From Phoebastria nigripes (taxonomy: Eukaryota > Chordata > Aves > Procellariiformes > Diomedeidae), in NCBI GenBank assembly GCA_035582835.1, contig JAYKAV010001000.1, positions 2,114,680 to 2,178,679 on the forward strand: a DNA stretch of 64,000 bases, written 5' to 3'. Positions 11,213-24,364 of this stretch are shown here, in pieces; the stretch's first letter is position 1, and each line of letters begins with the position of its first letter. The translations under genes and the position numbers were made by a program. Under the pieces are notes generated by a model that ran no database searches, was not told the DNA's origin, and saw only the letters and a program-made list of their open reading frames with translations.

Positions 11213-11810
11213 TTCTTTCTGCACAGCACTCAGTAAACAGAGTCACCACTATTGAGTTCTAACCTCTTGTCATGCAGCAACATTGAGTCAACAATCCGCT
11301 CTCATGGCTTAATGCTTTTGATGTTTACTTTGTTCTTTCTATAGTTCAAAAGAAAGCACTAATGCACCAGTCCTCTTACCAAATACAATCTTAATCCCAG
11401 AATCCCGAGCCTTTTGCTGTTGGCCAGTTAAGTCTGTTAAGACGAAAGGATTTGATCAAGCTTTACATAACAACACAGAAGTTAAATCCAGCAAAGAGAG
11501 TTCTTTTATCTGTACTGCTCAGACGGCTAAGAGGGGGAAAAAATGAGAGGGAGGAAAAAAAAAAAAAGGTAATGAACTTGGCTATGTAAAACAAAATAAG
11601 GAATTCAATTATTTCTCTTATTGCCACTTTGTCTTTTCAGTGAGAGTCTTCTAAAGAACTCAGATTTATTCTCCAATAAAGTCTCTGAGTGTGAAGGCTG
11701 TAACTTTCCCCTAACCCAGAAGAAATGTGGCACCCACTGTGCTTCTTTGCAAATCTAAGAAATGTTTCTTTTTCATTTTTTTCCATCCCTACCGGGTATT
11801 TATGAAGACA
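11213..11810. other. unique non-coding spacer between two SINE relics
   Basis: Contains an A-rich purine stretch near 11535-11570. No other feature recognised. Confidence 0.5.
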
Positions 11811-11990
11811 GAATATAGATCATTGATTAGACACTTGCCTGGTACTTCGTAGAGCTGGGTTCAAGCCTTTGTTTTGCCATTCACATCATTTGTGAGCTTA
11901 GCCCAACCACCCATGTTTCAGTGTGTTACAGCTCCCTGTCTCTGAAACTAGTTATCAGTGATGTTGATGTTATCTTATGACACATGAATG
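11811..11990 (+). mobile_element. MIR-type tRNA-derived SINE relic
   Basis: The head GATTAGACACTTGCCTGG is followed by a recognisable polymerase III B-box-like GGGTTCAAGCC (11857-11867), then a decayed 'tgccactgactagctgtgtg' region. A 'tttcagtgtgttacagctcc' phrase ends in CTGTCTCTGAAACTAG...AGTGATG, which matches the family's 'cagtttccccatctgtaaaa ... ggataatagtgatg' tail. The order of landmarks is right and only the spacing has decayed. MIR-type SINEs are old amniote elements and this copy is inactive. Confidence 0.65.
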
Positions 11991-14200
11991 TATAATCATG
12001 CAACATATATGTGTTACACCAGTACATATGTAAAGATTGTGACATAGCAAAATAAAGGCAGAACAACTATTTTGGATGGAAAGATTAATATACTTTCTAG
12101 AATATTAATTGCACTTTCACACAAAACATTTCTATGCAGAAAAGAGCTACAACAGTGGTCATCTTGTACCTAAGCCACACAGAATTCAAGCTGTGCCCTA
12201 ACAAAGGTCTCAAATCATGTTTCAGCTTCACTTTATGCTAATGTCACAATTTTACGCTAGTACTATCACAATCATCCAAAAATATTATGCCAGTAAAAAG
12301 TATGAAATTATACAAAAAGGGTGAAAGCACCCTGCTTTAACACAATGCTTCTAGTATCATCTGTTAATTATAAGATTTTCAATATCCCATTCAAGAGGGA
12401 AGTGGCTAACACTGTCCCCAGCATGGAAAGCATAGCCTGGAGGTCTGAGAGCCGAAAGGATGAGGACCAAGCCTTGGCAATCCGCACGCATTTGCCTGAG
12501 CACTGGGTGGGAACAGTTACCTGCCTCCCAACTGGAAGGATGCCACAAAACAGCTCTTCCCCAGTGCACAAAGGACCACCTGCTGGTATCTAAATCTTGT
12601 CTTCACTACTCAGCTACTTCATAAGAAATGAGACGCATCAGAAATAATAATGTAAAACTGCTGAAAGACTGAAATTACAGTAGCCTAAAAGGTTTTACAC
12701 TCTAATAAAAACAATCCTGCTGCTGACTAGTTTGGAAATATTATATATTGGATATTATGTTTGCTATGCAAGACAATTCTACACAACAAAGTAAGAAATA
12801 ATTAGAGGCAAGGAAAGGTAGAATGAGACACAGAAAAATGAAATTATTCACCTTGCTGACATTTAATATCCTGTGTTAAGTAGATTCTCCTATAATTCTG
12901 AAAATTAAAAAGCCACCCTTTATTAGAGTTATGTCCTACTATGAGCAGAAATGAAAACTGTGGTGAAGTTAAATACAGAAACACTTTTAACAAACTCCAT
13001 CATGGCAAGTATATCTTGCTTTTGTGTTTAACAGTAGCCTACAAGCACCAGCTGAAATTGAGCTCCTACGTTACAGGTACATATGAGGGAACATTCTTTG
13101 TAAACTACAGACATGACAGAAACATGGGATCCAAGAAACACAGTATATTAACACATTTCACAGGTAAGGAACTGGAAGACAGACATTCTTAACATAGAGA
13201 ATCCTTCAAGTTCTGTTTAGACGGAAGTCTCTACCACCAGAAACAAATGACTGGATTATAAAAGGACAGAAATTTCCAAGTTAAGCTTAACATGGTTCCT
13301 TGCTCTAAATAAGCTGGGCATATTGTTTCCACTAGCCTATAATATAAATCTAGCACACAGCCCATGCAACCACTTGTTATACTGGAGAGTTTCCCAGGGA
13401 GTTTCTGAAGTCTGATTTCCTTGTTTTTTTAAAAGAATGAGCAAGAATGTCCTCAAATTAATCTGTTCTGTTCATCAACCCCCACTAGCCCAACTGAAGT
13501 TCAAGGTACCTCACGTCTTCTCTGGCACGCAGAATACAGCGTCCATACTCAAGGGCCCCAAAGGCCCTTCCCACCACAACAATGATTCCATCTCCACTGC
13601 AAGGAGAGGCTGATCACAGAGGAAGAGATGAGATAAGCCTTGGAAAGAAGACGTTATCTGAGGCAATAATGATTCCGTTCATATTCAAGAGAAATGTATT
13701 GAGTAAGAGTCTCTGGTCTTTATTAGAAACTAATGCGGGAGTTTCTGAGTCTGGTTTGTGTAACACAGAAGGGTGTGCAGAGTGTCACAAAACCCGATGC
13801 TAACATTTTCAGTGATTGCATTTACCACCTCTGCTGGGGACAGTGATATTCACTACTGCTACCAATGCCAAGAGAAATACCTGGAAAGAAATTGTGAGAC
13901 CTTCAATTAAAACACTTGGTCCCCATGATACAACTGGGTCACTTTTTTCAATACTAGGAGGACAGTGGTAGGAGATACAGAAATAATACCTTATTGCCAT
14001 CTTAACAGTTTTGCCAGGCAAACGACACATCAGTATATCAAGAACTGCGCTCTCATATGTGCATTTTCACACTGACTTGTTCACTGACTTACTCCATATC
14101 CCTTAATATTAACCAAGAAATTTTGTTCTTTAAATACCTTCTAGATGAAAGTGTTCATCACCAATAGTGTCTCTGTAGCCTTCCCCAGATAAATCCTGTT
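11991..14200. other. unique non-coding sequence
   Basis: AT-rich with no recognised repeat or gene. An open frame of 90 codons at 12321-12593 (+) is in a slightly GC-richer patch and shows no known motif. Confidence 0.5.
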
Positions 14201-14201
14201 T

Positions 14202-14218
14202 AAAAAAAAAAAAAAAAA
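14202..14218 (+). repeat. poly(A) tract, 17 bases
   Basis: A simple A-run. No element with matching target-site duplications was found upstream of it. Confidence 0.85.
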
Positions 14219-17200
14219 TTAATCACAAATATACAATATACAAAGTGTTGAGGTGTTAAGAATATGTATTTATTATCACCAGGATTAATTTAAAACACTA
14301 ATGAAAGCACAGAAGTTGTTTTCCAGGAAAGAAGTCAATCACTTTATTAGTGGTAATCAATGCATTTGGTGCTATTTTACAATGCTTTGGACATACTTTA
14401 GGACAAAAATTTAATGGAGATGAATAGATTGTACAGGGGAAAGAAAAAAGAAGTGTTCATATTCAAATCCTTTTACAAAGTAGATTAATATTTAGCATTT
14501 CAATGTTCTGTCANTCAAACAAGATAAAAAACCTCCAAATGGAAATGATAAAGGAGAAATAAGCCCTTCACTACCCACAGAGGAATGTTATCACTTGGTT
14601 CTACCAACAAACAGAAAACTTTCATATGCCAGAGGTCACCCAAGAAAAGCAGATACCAGACTCTGAAGAGCTGCCTGATCCTCCAGTCCCGAAATTAATG
14701 AAATTTTGTCAGCCCCAGTACGTCTAGAGCAATACAGAAGCAGATGCCATAGATATGCAGATGATCTTATCTCAGACCCAAAAAACATTTCTCTAATGGT
14801 GCTGAAGTAGTAATAAAGGGCATCAGTGGGATTTGGAGCTAATCCCACTTACAAAGACCCTGAAGAGCATTCTTACTCTCTTTTTAGCAGACCCTTCCAG
14901 CTCCATCCCCCCACCCCAGCTAAACCATAAGCAATGACAGCTATCCTCTTGTTTTGCCTTCTCCCATTCATTCCGAAGGCTCTAGCATCACCATAACGTC
15001 ACTGACCTTACATTATAGTCTGGCTCCCTAGACTCTCCACAAACACTCTCTGCCACTGATAAATAGTTATGGTGATAAAGAAGGATATGGTCCTAAAAAG
15101 CTGGCATGCTGCACTCATGGCCATTTTAACTTCACCTGCAAAAACATACCAGGAACACAGAGCCAGCATTCTCAGCATCAACCTGTGAACTGGAAGTTGA
15201 CAGTAGGGAGCTTTCTGCACAAGATAAGAATAAGGGAATAACCTGTGAAAATTAATGTCTGGTTGTATTCATTAGCTTTATTGTTAGGCAATTTTATCAT
15301 GATAAAAGCAGGTCTTTATCTTGAAAAAGCTGACAGAGATTCTTTTCTGCCTTCCACATGCCCAAATGTTATTCTTTGAGATTAGTTATCAGAAAGTAAC
15401 TANGCCACAAAAGCATATCTTCGGAATTCTTCAGTATCAATTTCTGCAACAGCATTTTAAAAATTAGATTTCACAAACACTACTGGATAGCTAGCCCAGA
15501 GACTCTGAAAATATTGTTCTGTTCATGAGCAGATACCCTGAAATAAAGTTAGAACTCATGGGCCAAATGGCTCTGAGAAATGCTGACAACCTGGCCCGGA
15601 ATGCTAGGATTCTGCACAGCACAATGTTGCTATAAAAGCTGTCATTCTGGATTTAGCTTTCCAAGAAGCAAATCACAAAAACTATTTTGTTTCCTTGAGT
15701 TTTTGTTCCAGTAAAAAAGGTCTCTTTTTTTGAGCATGTGCTGATTAATATCAATCATTACCTTAAAAATTATGAAAGAAATGGACAGTGAACGAAAAGA
15801 AGCCATTAAATGTTGGCATAACTTATCAGATTTCTTCAAGAAGATGGTCTTTCCAGGGCCTTGTAAAAGTTAGTATACTTTTGTTTGATCAGATTCCCCC
15901 ATGTCATCATTTTCCATGAAGCTCTGAGAGCACACCTCTGACTGCTCTTATAGATAATGAGATACATAGAAGTGACTACATAGGCATATATGGCACCTCT
16001 GCTCTCTCCCACAATGCTAAATATTTAATAACTGTTTTGTTTGTTTGTTTTTTTTTACTAAACTCAGAATTCCTGCTCCCTCCTGCTCTCTTGGAAAAAA
16101 AAAATATTTTCTGTTAACTTGATCAGCAAATGCGCAATGAGTAGGTATGATCTTATTTGTGATGTACCTCTGAGAAGAATACCATCTAACCGGTAGCCTT
16201 CATCTCTTAAAATTTTAGCAAAGCAAGCAGTGCATCTGGGTATCAAATGNTGCCTGTTAAAATGATGTCATTAATCTCATCCTCTACAAAACCCACAAGT
16301 CATTAATTTTTATGATTTTTCAAAAGATGTCACTTAAAAATGAGCACACATTTGTTGATGTAAAATGCACCATCAAGTAACTCAATGAAAAAGAGTGGAA
16401 GACAGAAGTATAAAACAGCGGAGTGAAGCATTAATATTCATTAAGCTAGCTTCCTTATTTTCTCACTTCTAATCATTACATGGGTCTTAAGTAAATATGT
16501 TTTATATTCTAGTCTAGTTTCACTCCTTCTCTAGCTCCTAGTTATTTAAGTTAAAGTAGTAACTTAATGCAAGCAAATTTCCCGTGTTTCCGCCTTAAAC
16601 CAAATTATTATAAATTACCAAATTCTAGAAAAGTGTTTTTATGATGTTGAACCCTAATATAACCGTTGAATAGCACATAACTTAACAATCCATCCTGAAA
16701 CTGATGAGAGTATCTTTTGAACATTTTAGTGACACATTTAAGCAGAATCCCTCAGCTCCCATTCAAATGTGTTCCTCTGTGTGTGTAAGATTATGACATG
16801 TATTATCTTTGATAGACAGATGTGTATCTGCGAAAGGTGTGGGCAACTGTGAGACTTTACAGGAAAGAAATGAAGGGGAAAAAAAAAGCAACTATATCAT
16901 TCGTCTTACTATCATTAACTCTTCTGTCAAAAAAACTACAAGAGAGTTACCTGAATATTTTTAGCACCACTGAGACAGATGTCACAACCTGGATAAATAC
17001 CAAAATGCACCTACTTGAGAAGAGGGTTCTGGACAGTGTATGTCAACTCACACTCAACAGAAAAGTACAAAAGCTGAGCAAGCATCAGAGAAAACAACTC
17101 TGACCGCAGCTTGTACTGCATAATGGAGTATTTTCCCAGTAACCTGTACAAATTGCCTTAACATCAGTAAGATAGTGCATCTACTCCCAGCATCCAATTT

Positions 17201-18711
17201 CTGACTCTGAGCAGGTGGCTCAGCCCCAGGAACACAAAATGAGAGCATGGCACCTGGTTTATCACCATGCTATAATAAAATGCTGGTAGCCAAATGCAGA
17301 GTCCCGAACAGGGAGTTCAAATGCAGGAGCAGAGAGGGTTTCACATACTTTTGGAAAAGAGAAAGTAGCAAAAAAGCAGGAGATGGAGTGAAAACACCAC
17401 AAGCAATAGTTAAATACAATTAATATACAAGTAAACTGTAGAAGATGAGTCATAAATCTCATATAGTCACTGCGAAAAAGCACTCGGAAATTAGCTGATA
17501 TTAGAAAACACAGTACGGTGCAGTGGAAGGGAGTTAAGGAGAGGCAATCTTCTGGCTCTCTTCCCTTGAGACTGGTAGTTCTGAGTGTAGATGATCAATC
17601 AAAAAAATGTAATGCAGACAAATGTTAACGACTCTTCTAAAGCTCAGCCGTCTAATTAGCTTTAGTCAGAAAATGGACTAGAGCGAAAGAAAAGGGTAAA
17701 CGTCTAAAACATAACTTGCAGCTTAAGAAATTCTAGTGGGAAGCAAACGCTATAGCCAGGTAAGAATATTTGACACTGGGGTGAAGCGTGTTTGAGCACA
17801 AAGGAAACACAGGCTCGAGGGGATGAAAAGACCAGCAGCGGCTCTGCCGTTCGGCCAGGCTCTGCAGTGTGGGCCTCCCCGTGCCCCACACAGCTGCAGG
17901 AGCCCGGCCCACGGCAGGAGCAGTGTCTGAGAGAGCAAAAGCAACAACATTTAGGTCATAGGTAGTTGTATATCACTGTCCTGACACAATGTTTTAAATC
18001 ACAGCACTGCATTTTCAGACTGGAACACTGAGTCATGAAACAACCAAAACCAGATGTACCCTGTGAAATACTATATAAATGAGGTCACCGAGCACTTGAA
18101 AGAATAAAGAAAAGAAACATTTACGTAGAAGGATTATTCCAGCATGCCATTTCTATAGGTTGCTAAACAGGAACCCCTCTAGAGTAAGTGTCTCTACCTC
18201 ACTGGGAGTTTCCCAGATAAGTAAGTTGGCCTCCGTCAGCTACCAACACAAATCACACAGAATGACTAAGATTCAGGCTCAAACATCTGCTTCAAAACTC
18301 TGAACAGCTGGCTGCCTGGCCTGGGTAGAAAGGACCTTGTGTCCCATATATCCCATTCTGATAGATGCTGCTGTACTCAGTTCAGATTTAAGAGGGTGGG
18401 GGGTGGAGAGAAGAGTTAATTAGTGCAACTCCCTCAGAAATGCTGCTGAGTATATACATGCATGAGGAAGAAAAACAATCTTTAAAAGCTCCCAAACCCC
18501 AGGGCTTCAATTCAGCTGGTTACAAGTCAGGCAATCGTCACTCGCTTCCCACCTTTGCCATGCAATCAGACTCCAATGAATTCTAACTCACTGGGAATTT
18601 TATTTTTTCAACCCCCAACCTCAGCCCTAACCACCCTGTGCAGTTTCCTTACTGATACAAGTCGCTGGAGACTAAAGGCCAGGCACTCACTCCGGGGCTT
18701 CCAGCTGTTGA
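14219..18711. other. unique non-coding sequence
   Basis: Holds a (TTTG)n/T tract at 16034-16056, ambiguous bases at 14514, 15403 and 16250, a homeodomain-type TAATTAGC near 17652, a GC-richer patch at about 17800-17930 and a short G-rich run near 18391-18408. The AT-rich sequence at 16540-16640 has the even, motif-dense look of conserved non-coding DNA, but that cannot be judged from one genome. No coding exon or repeat family recognised. Confidence 0.45.
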
Positions 18712-18960
18712 CTTCCTTTTCAGCAGCTATCTGAAAACGCTGCCATCCAAACCTTCACCCATCGTTCTGCCTACATAGCTTTATTCCTCCAATGCCTTTG
18801 CTGGCTCCCTTTCCGCTTCTACATTGAGGTTAAGCTCTTTGTCTTCACCTTCCAGGCTCTACGCAGTTGTATTTGCACTCACATCTCCTAGCCCTACCTC
18901 CTAAGCCCCTATGCCCACTGATTCCTTTAATCTTGGTCATCAGTATGACTCTTTCTACCT
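18712..18960 (+). mobile_element. LINE L2-clade relic: C-terminal end of ORF2
   Basis: In the frame beginning at 18712, about 59 codons stay open to a TAG at 18889. The translation contains ENAAIQTFTHRSAYI and then LCWLPFRFYIEVKLFVFTF (18796-18852), followed by QAL. This matches, in order and spacing, the hallmark end of L2-type non-LTR retrotransposon ORF2 proteins: a QNAAxRxLT block, a TRxxHITPVL block, then LHWLPVxxRIxFKLxxLTxKAL. After the stop, YLLSPY in the following bases still echoes the family's YLSxLLxPY. The reverse-transcriptase core is missing, so this is a 5'-truncated dead copy, typical of the family. The retained reading over 59 codons is longer than I would expect for an ancient neutral relic, but the TAG and lost residues argue against function. 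Identification is by motif memory, not search. Confidence 0.85.
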
Positions 18961-20279
18961 GTCCTGGCTCTGCCTTTTCATGCCACTCTCCACGACACCC
19001 AGTAGCCAGCACGTAAGAGCCAAAGCTACAAAATGCAAACAGAGTGTATATTTTAGCAACCCACATTTGGACTAACATGGTGTTAAATACAGTTTTGCTT
19101 TTGGTGGAAGTAGAAACAGCTACATCCATAGATGTATTAGATATATCAAAGGATAACCTTTGATTTAGGTAGGTTATCATGATAAGAAGCACATTTTTAA
19201 AGTTTGGACCCCCCTACTCTCTGTCTTACATCACAGTCAATATTGTGTTAATTAACATTTTTCTAAAAGGTGTTGCTCTTCTCAAGTAGAAACAAGTTGC
19301 TTTACCTCTCCTCCTTCAAACATCTCATTAAAATCCTTTGATTTAGCCTTAAGATACTCAATTTTCCACATTTTGGCAGAAAATATGCACACATTTCCTG
19401 TTTCAGTGAAGTTCTTATCAAGGTATCATATCCACCACTTTCCCCAAGTAAAACACATGCAGAATGACAAATTGTCAACCAAGAAAACAATTCCTGATTT
19501 TTAACCATCTGACTGAAACATGTATTTTTTTCTCTCTTTATTCTCATATTGATGAAATAAAGTTCCAGTACTTTTGGAAAGAGCAAAGTTGAAGAAACGT
19601 GTTTCGCAACAGGACTGCAAGGGACAAGATATGTGGTAACTCTAACATCTTGTGGAGTAGATTTTATAATGGTTTTAAAGTAGCTGCCAACAAGAATGCT
19701 ATGTCACCTATGCACAAAGTTCCATTCTTGACATAGACAAAAAACAATCCCAAGAAACAGAGGTTCAAGAGAAAGAGGATGCCCTTTGGCCTTTCACCTG
19801 AATGACTGAGGGCTCTGTCAACTGCTGAGTGGCTATTCTGAATGCTTCAGTCTCACTTGCAGGAAACAAGTTTCCAAAGTAAGTCTGATTTTCATATAGC
19901 GAGTCCTTAGCAGATTTTGAAAACCTAGTCTCTTGAAGATGCTTCAGGAAACCCATCCAAACCCCAAAGCAGTCATTGTTTTACTTTATTTTTAATCTTG
20001 TCCAGACTTAAAGAGAAAGAGGTAAAAGACTTTTTCGAAAAACAATTGATGGGAGGAACCTACTTCCCCTTTGGGTATCTGAAATTTGCCATGGACTAGA
20101 AACATAGCCATGTGTAACTATGATCAACCCAAGCCTAGTCTTCACTACTAGGAAACCTATTCACATTTCAAGGAAGGGTATCATTTATTTTAGGATAATG
20201 CAGGTGAAAGTAGATATTCAGTTATCTGAGACGATCATCATTCTTTACAAATACAGCTTTACAGCCAGGCTTAAAACTC
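18961..20279. other. unique non-coding sequence
   Basis: Continuation of the L2 3' flank, then AT-rich unique sequence. No other feature recognised. Confidence 0.5.
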
Positions 20280-20308
20280 AAAAATAAAATAAATAAATAA
20301 AAAATTAA
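20280..20308 (+). repeat. (AAAT)n microsatellite
   Basis: Imperfect AAAT units, about 28 bases. Confidence 0.85.
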
Positions 20309-23300
20309 ACTGCTTGTAGTCGGACATACTTGGAGATGACACTTTGCTAGGTTAGCAGCTTCCATGCATACAAACCCATGCAGTCAAACATACATAAAAG
20401 TGGATGTTTGTGCACACAATTTTCTGTGATCACTACTTACAGGTAAAAGATAAGAATGCATTTTGGGCATGCATTTGGCTCTCTCCGTGTTCGGAAGTGA
20501 AGCCTTCATATTAATATTCTCTTTCAAAAATGCTTGAAGATCCCCCTCATAAGCCTTTTCAAATAAACCATATGCTTCTGTATTACAGTGTCCTATTTAG
20601 GACAAGAGCTTCCTTTCCTTCCCTGTTCATAAGTAATCTATATACCTAGGGCCTTACACAGATAAAGTATATATTCCAAGCCTCACTATAATGAAAATTG
20701 AAACCAAGCAAATACAATTAAGAATTAAAGCATATACCATATAGAAAGACACTATAGAGCAATACACATTTATGCCTTGGTTTAAGCCTAATATTGTTTC
20801 TCCTACAGCATATTTTACCTTTCCTTCTGCAACCATGAGGATTTACTTTTTTTTTTTATTTTTGAGTTTGCCATTCCNAATAATTTAATAATAAAGATAA
20901 CTTACCAGTATTCAACTTTCTGTAAAGAATGTGTAAAGCAGCTCACACTTGGAGAAGAAGTCAAGGTGACTTTAACTTTTAGACTAACATTAAAATATAC
21001 ATTGCAACTGCAATAATGCAGTTTGTTAAGCACAAGCAGCAAGCTCAACTTCTATAATGTTTTTGTTCTCTGAAATAAGAGCCTGGTGCTCTGTGATCCA
21101 TTACAGATGGGTTTTTCTTCCTCCACCATGCATGAAAGCTTCTTTCAGATAAAATTTCTTCATAATGTAATCACAGCAGGTAGAGTTGTTAAGAAAACAG
21201 ATTTCTCCTCTAAGATCTCTGATAGATGATCTTGGATGGGTTTAGCTGCTGTAGTTTAGGATTTTACTGCCTTTATCTGCCATGATGGCCTCTATGTCCA
21301 AAGTTACGGTCTTCCTAACAGAGATAGCAGAACACAATGGGTGTAGCACAACAGATAGTGAAATTCATCCTTTGGTACCTTAGCACAAAGTTCACACTAA
21401 TATACCAGTTCAAAAACTACGATGGTGAAGCGCACAAATGCATTCAGTTTGGCTGCCTCTGCTCTAGGAGCAGTAACTCCCAGCCATAATAATATGGTAA
21501 CAGTGTTTGAAATCACTGCATCTATATCCACCAATTTGACAGAACTGGAGCCCCTGCAGTCTCATCTCACAGAAGGTGACTGTAGAGCAATTCCAGCTGC
21601 TGGTAAAATACTGTGAAAATAAAGACAGAAAAACAAACCAACCCTTAATCTCCAGTCACAAAGGATCGTGGACTATTAGAGGCTTACGAAGCAACAAATA
21701 TCCCCGATACCGTTATATCCCTGTTACACACCCTCAAATGGGTACAAGGAGCAGTTGTATGATAACGCTTTTAAGGATATCCCATCCATAGGAACACGAG
21801 CATGAGGCTGTTGAGGAAGTGAAAGTGCAAAGCAGATGGACACTTACTCAAAAGCCTTCATGATGGACATCTGAATAAGTAAGAAAGGAAACGTGGTACT
21901 TTTTGCTCCAGGTTGCTTGCAACATGCAGCTGAATCTCTTTTGTCCCAGTCCAACACCTGGACCAGGCTTTCCAACAGGATAAACCACAAATCCTTTCTT
22001 CATTCTTCTGATATATTTCTTTTCTCCAGCTTATGAAATCAGGTAGTGGCAATACTGAAACATGCTCTTTGCAGGTAGCTTTTTCATCTCTGCTGCAGTG
22101 GGTAAATGAGCATCCTCTTTTAGTGGTCAGTCACTGCAACATGCATTCAACAAAAGCTACCAACCTGCTCAATTAACTTGAATCATAAGACTCCTATGTG
22201 CTGTGGAAGATAAGCATGCTAGTAAATATATATCTATTCATATCCTGTATTAAAAAAAAAAAAAAATCTATAGAAGAACAAAAAAACAGCAATAATAGCT
22301 TAAAATACTATGGACTTTCTTAATATTACTTGTAGCTAGCAAAAAAGCGTTAACAGATTAAAATTATCCAAGGTACATTAAGACCTGTAGATAGTCAGAA
22401 GATCCATTTAGGGGACAGTTTTATTTAGATCATTCCAGTTTCAAGACAGAACATTAATGTTTCTATGATGTTTTCACCCTGGATTTCATGGATCTTTAGA
22501 AACTCTTGCTAGGTATTGCAAAGTGACATCTTCCATTAACACTATTATTGGAATTCTGGAACTATTATGGCTTCTACTTTTTAAGGTGATAGGGTGAGAC
22601 ACAATTTTTCAAGCACTTCTGCCAGATAAGAGATGATATAATTGAAAGCAACTGTATGAATTAGACATATGGATTCAGCAGTTACTTTCCAACTGAAGGG
22701 TCCAACCATCTCCAACTAAAAAAGATCATCAGTCTTTGAGATTAGATAGGACTAAAACAAGAAATGACTGCTTTTTGCTCTATTTAAATTCACTTCGAAG
22801 CTACTTCAGAAGGATAAATGAACTCGCTCTACAGATTCAGCTATTTACCTTACTTTGTTCTTCTAGCTATCCTCTAATCTCTTTGCTGATTGCAAAATCA
22901 ATTGTCCCATGTCCCCCAAGATCTTATCTTCGATATAGATTATACTGATGAACAAGTCTAAGGACATGAATGAAAGAGGACAAATCTTCATCTACCTTCC
23001 AGCCTGAAGAAACTCAGTAACTCCTCCAAATTGCTTATTTTGGGCTTCTTCACCATAGCAGACAGATGGGCGTAGCTACGTAATAAATCTGATTTTCTGT
23101 TCAACTTCCTTTCATGATAGATTTGGTTACCAAGAAACTCTTTAACAAACAGACTTAAGTGCACTGTGGTGATTTTACCTAGGCATATGCTGGGAAACAA
23201 GCATGCAGAAAATGGCTACAGAGCTTGACTAGAGAATAACTTGCTCATTTAAGATGCGATCACTGAAATCAAGGGTACTCTTTCCACCGACTTCAGTGAT

Positions 23301-23474
23301 CATTACAGCTTCAACATACTGCATTCTGAACTTTTCTTGTGATAATAGCCTGTGTCTTCCTACATGGCTCAGGTTTTCATACAGCACAAGGGCTTAAAGC
23401 TTCCCTAGAATGATAATCAATGCTCCTCTATTATGTTTATAGCTCTAAGTCTTTTCCTGCTAATGGATGACGTA
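20309..23474. other. unique non-coding sequence
   Basis: A 15-base A-run lies at 22252-22266 and an ambiguous base at 20878. No coding exon, RNA gene or repeat family recognised. Confidence 0.5.
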
Positions 23475-23650
23475 TATTTATGCAGCTGGAGGAAACCTGG
23501 ATTCAATAACTGCTCCACCACAGACTCACTGTGTGGTGTAGGGTAAGTCACTTAAATCTTTCTGTGCCTTCATTTTTCAACTGTAAAAGGGAATTCTTGA
23601 TGCCCACCTTTGCAAAGAGCTCTGAATCCTCAGGACGAAAACATACCCTG
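23475..23650 (+). mobile_element. MIR-type tRNA-derived SINE, best preserved copy
   Basis: Landmarks run in the family's order. A decayed B box sits in CCTGGATTCAATAAC (about 23496-23510). It is followed by CCACAGACTCACTGTGTGG, then GGGTAAGTCACTTAAATC, then CTGTGCCTTCATTTTTCAAC with TGTAAAAGGG, and finally CACCTTTGCAAAGAGCTCTG with AATCCTCAGGACGAAA. These correspond to the 'gtgtgacct..gggcaagtca', 'tgtgcctcagtttcccatct', 'gtaaaatggg' and 'ttgtaaagcgctttgagat' phrases of sauropsid MIR-like SINEs. The copy is nearly full length but long inactive. Confidence 0.75.
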
Positions 23651-24227
23651 CTAAATAATATTACCCTGTTAGGAAGCACAGGTGTGTGACCCTGGACACA
23701 TATGCTAATGTTGATCCATAAATCTGTCAACAGGAGGTGCTGGCAAAACAGATGGTTCACATTCCTTTTTAAACCACCTCTTTGTCCCCAAAGCCCAGGT
23801 ATGTCAACTAATCATTTTATAACTGGTCAGGGTTTTAATGGGCCAGGAAGTCACAGTGAAGCACAATGCCACCAGCATTATGGTTAAAAACAGAGCCAAC
23901 AAGAGGAAAAGACAGACTTAGAGGTTTCTTTTACTCTTCTCCTCTGCTCCCTGGCACGTAGGACAAAACACTGAGAGGCTCTGCAGGAAAAGATAAAAGA
24001 AGAAGCAGAACCCGTCCCCACACATTCCTGTAAGTAGTACAGCATCAGTGATCATGCCTGAATGCTGGTTGATGCTGCGTACATAGAAACAGACACATGT
24101 TTTTTAATTACAGGCAATAAAAAACCACAGACACACACCATTTAAAAACCTGATTTAGATGAACAGTTGCATGTTGACCCACAGGGTCAGGAGGATTACA
24201 AGCAACTAAAAAGTTCACTTCTAAACC
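23651..24227. other. unique non-coding sequence
   Basis: No feature recognised apart from the T-run that closes it at 24228-24244. Confidence 0.5.
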
Positions 24228-24244
24228 TTTTTTTTTTTTTTTTT
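24228..24244 (-). repeat. poly(T) tract, 17 bases
   Basis: Simple T-run. Confidence 0.85.
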
Positions 24245-24364
24245 ACACTTAAGAGTTACATCTATTATTAGGAATTTCGATGCCCTACCTCAATAGCTGA
24301 AAATGCACACAGCATTTTCCTTGAAAATGTTACTGTAGCAACAAGGGCTGTGGCAGGATTTATG

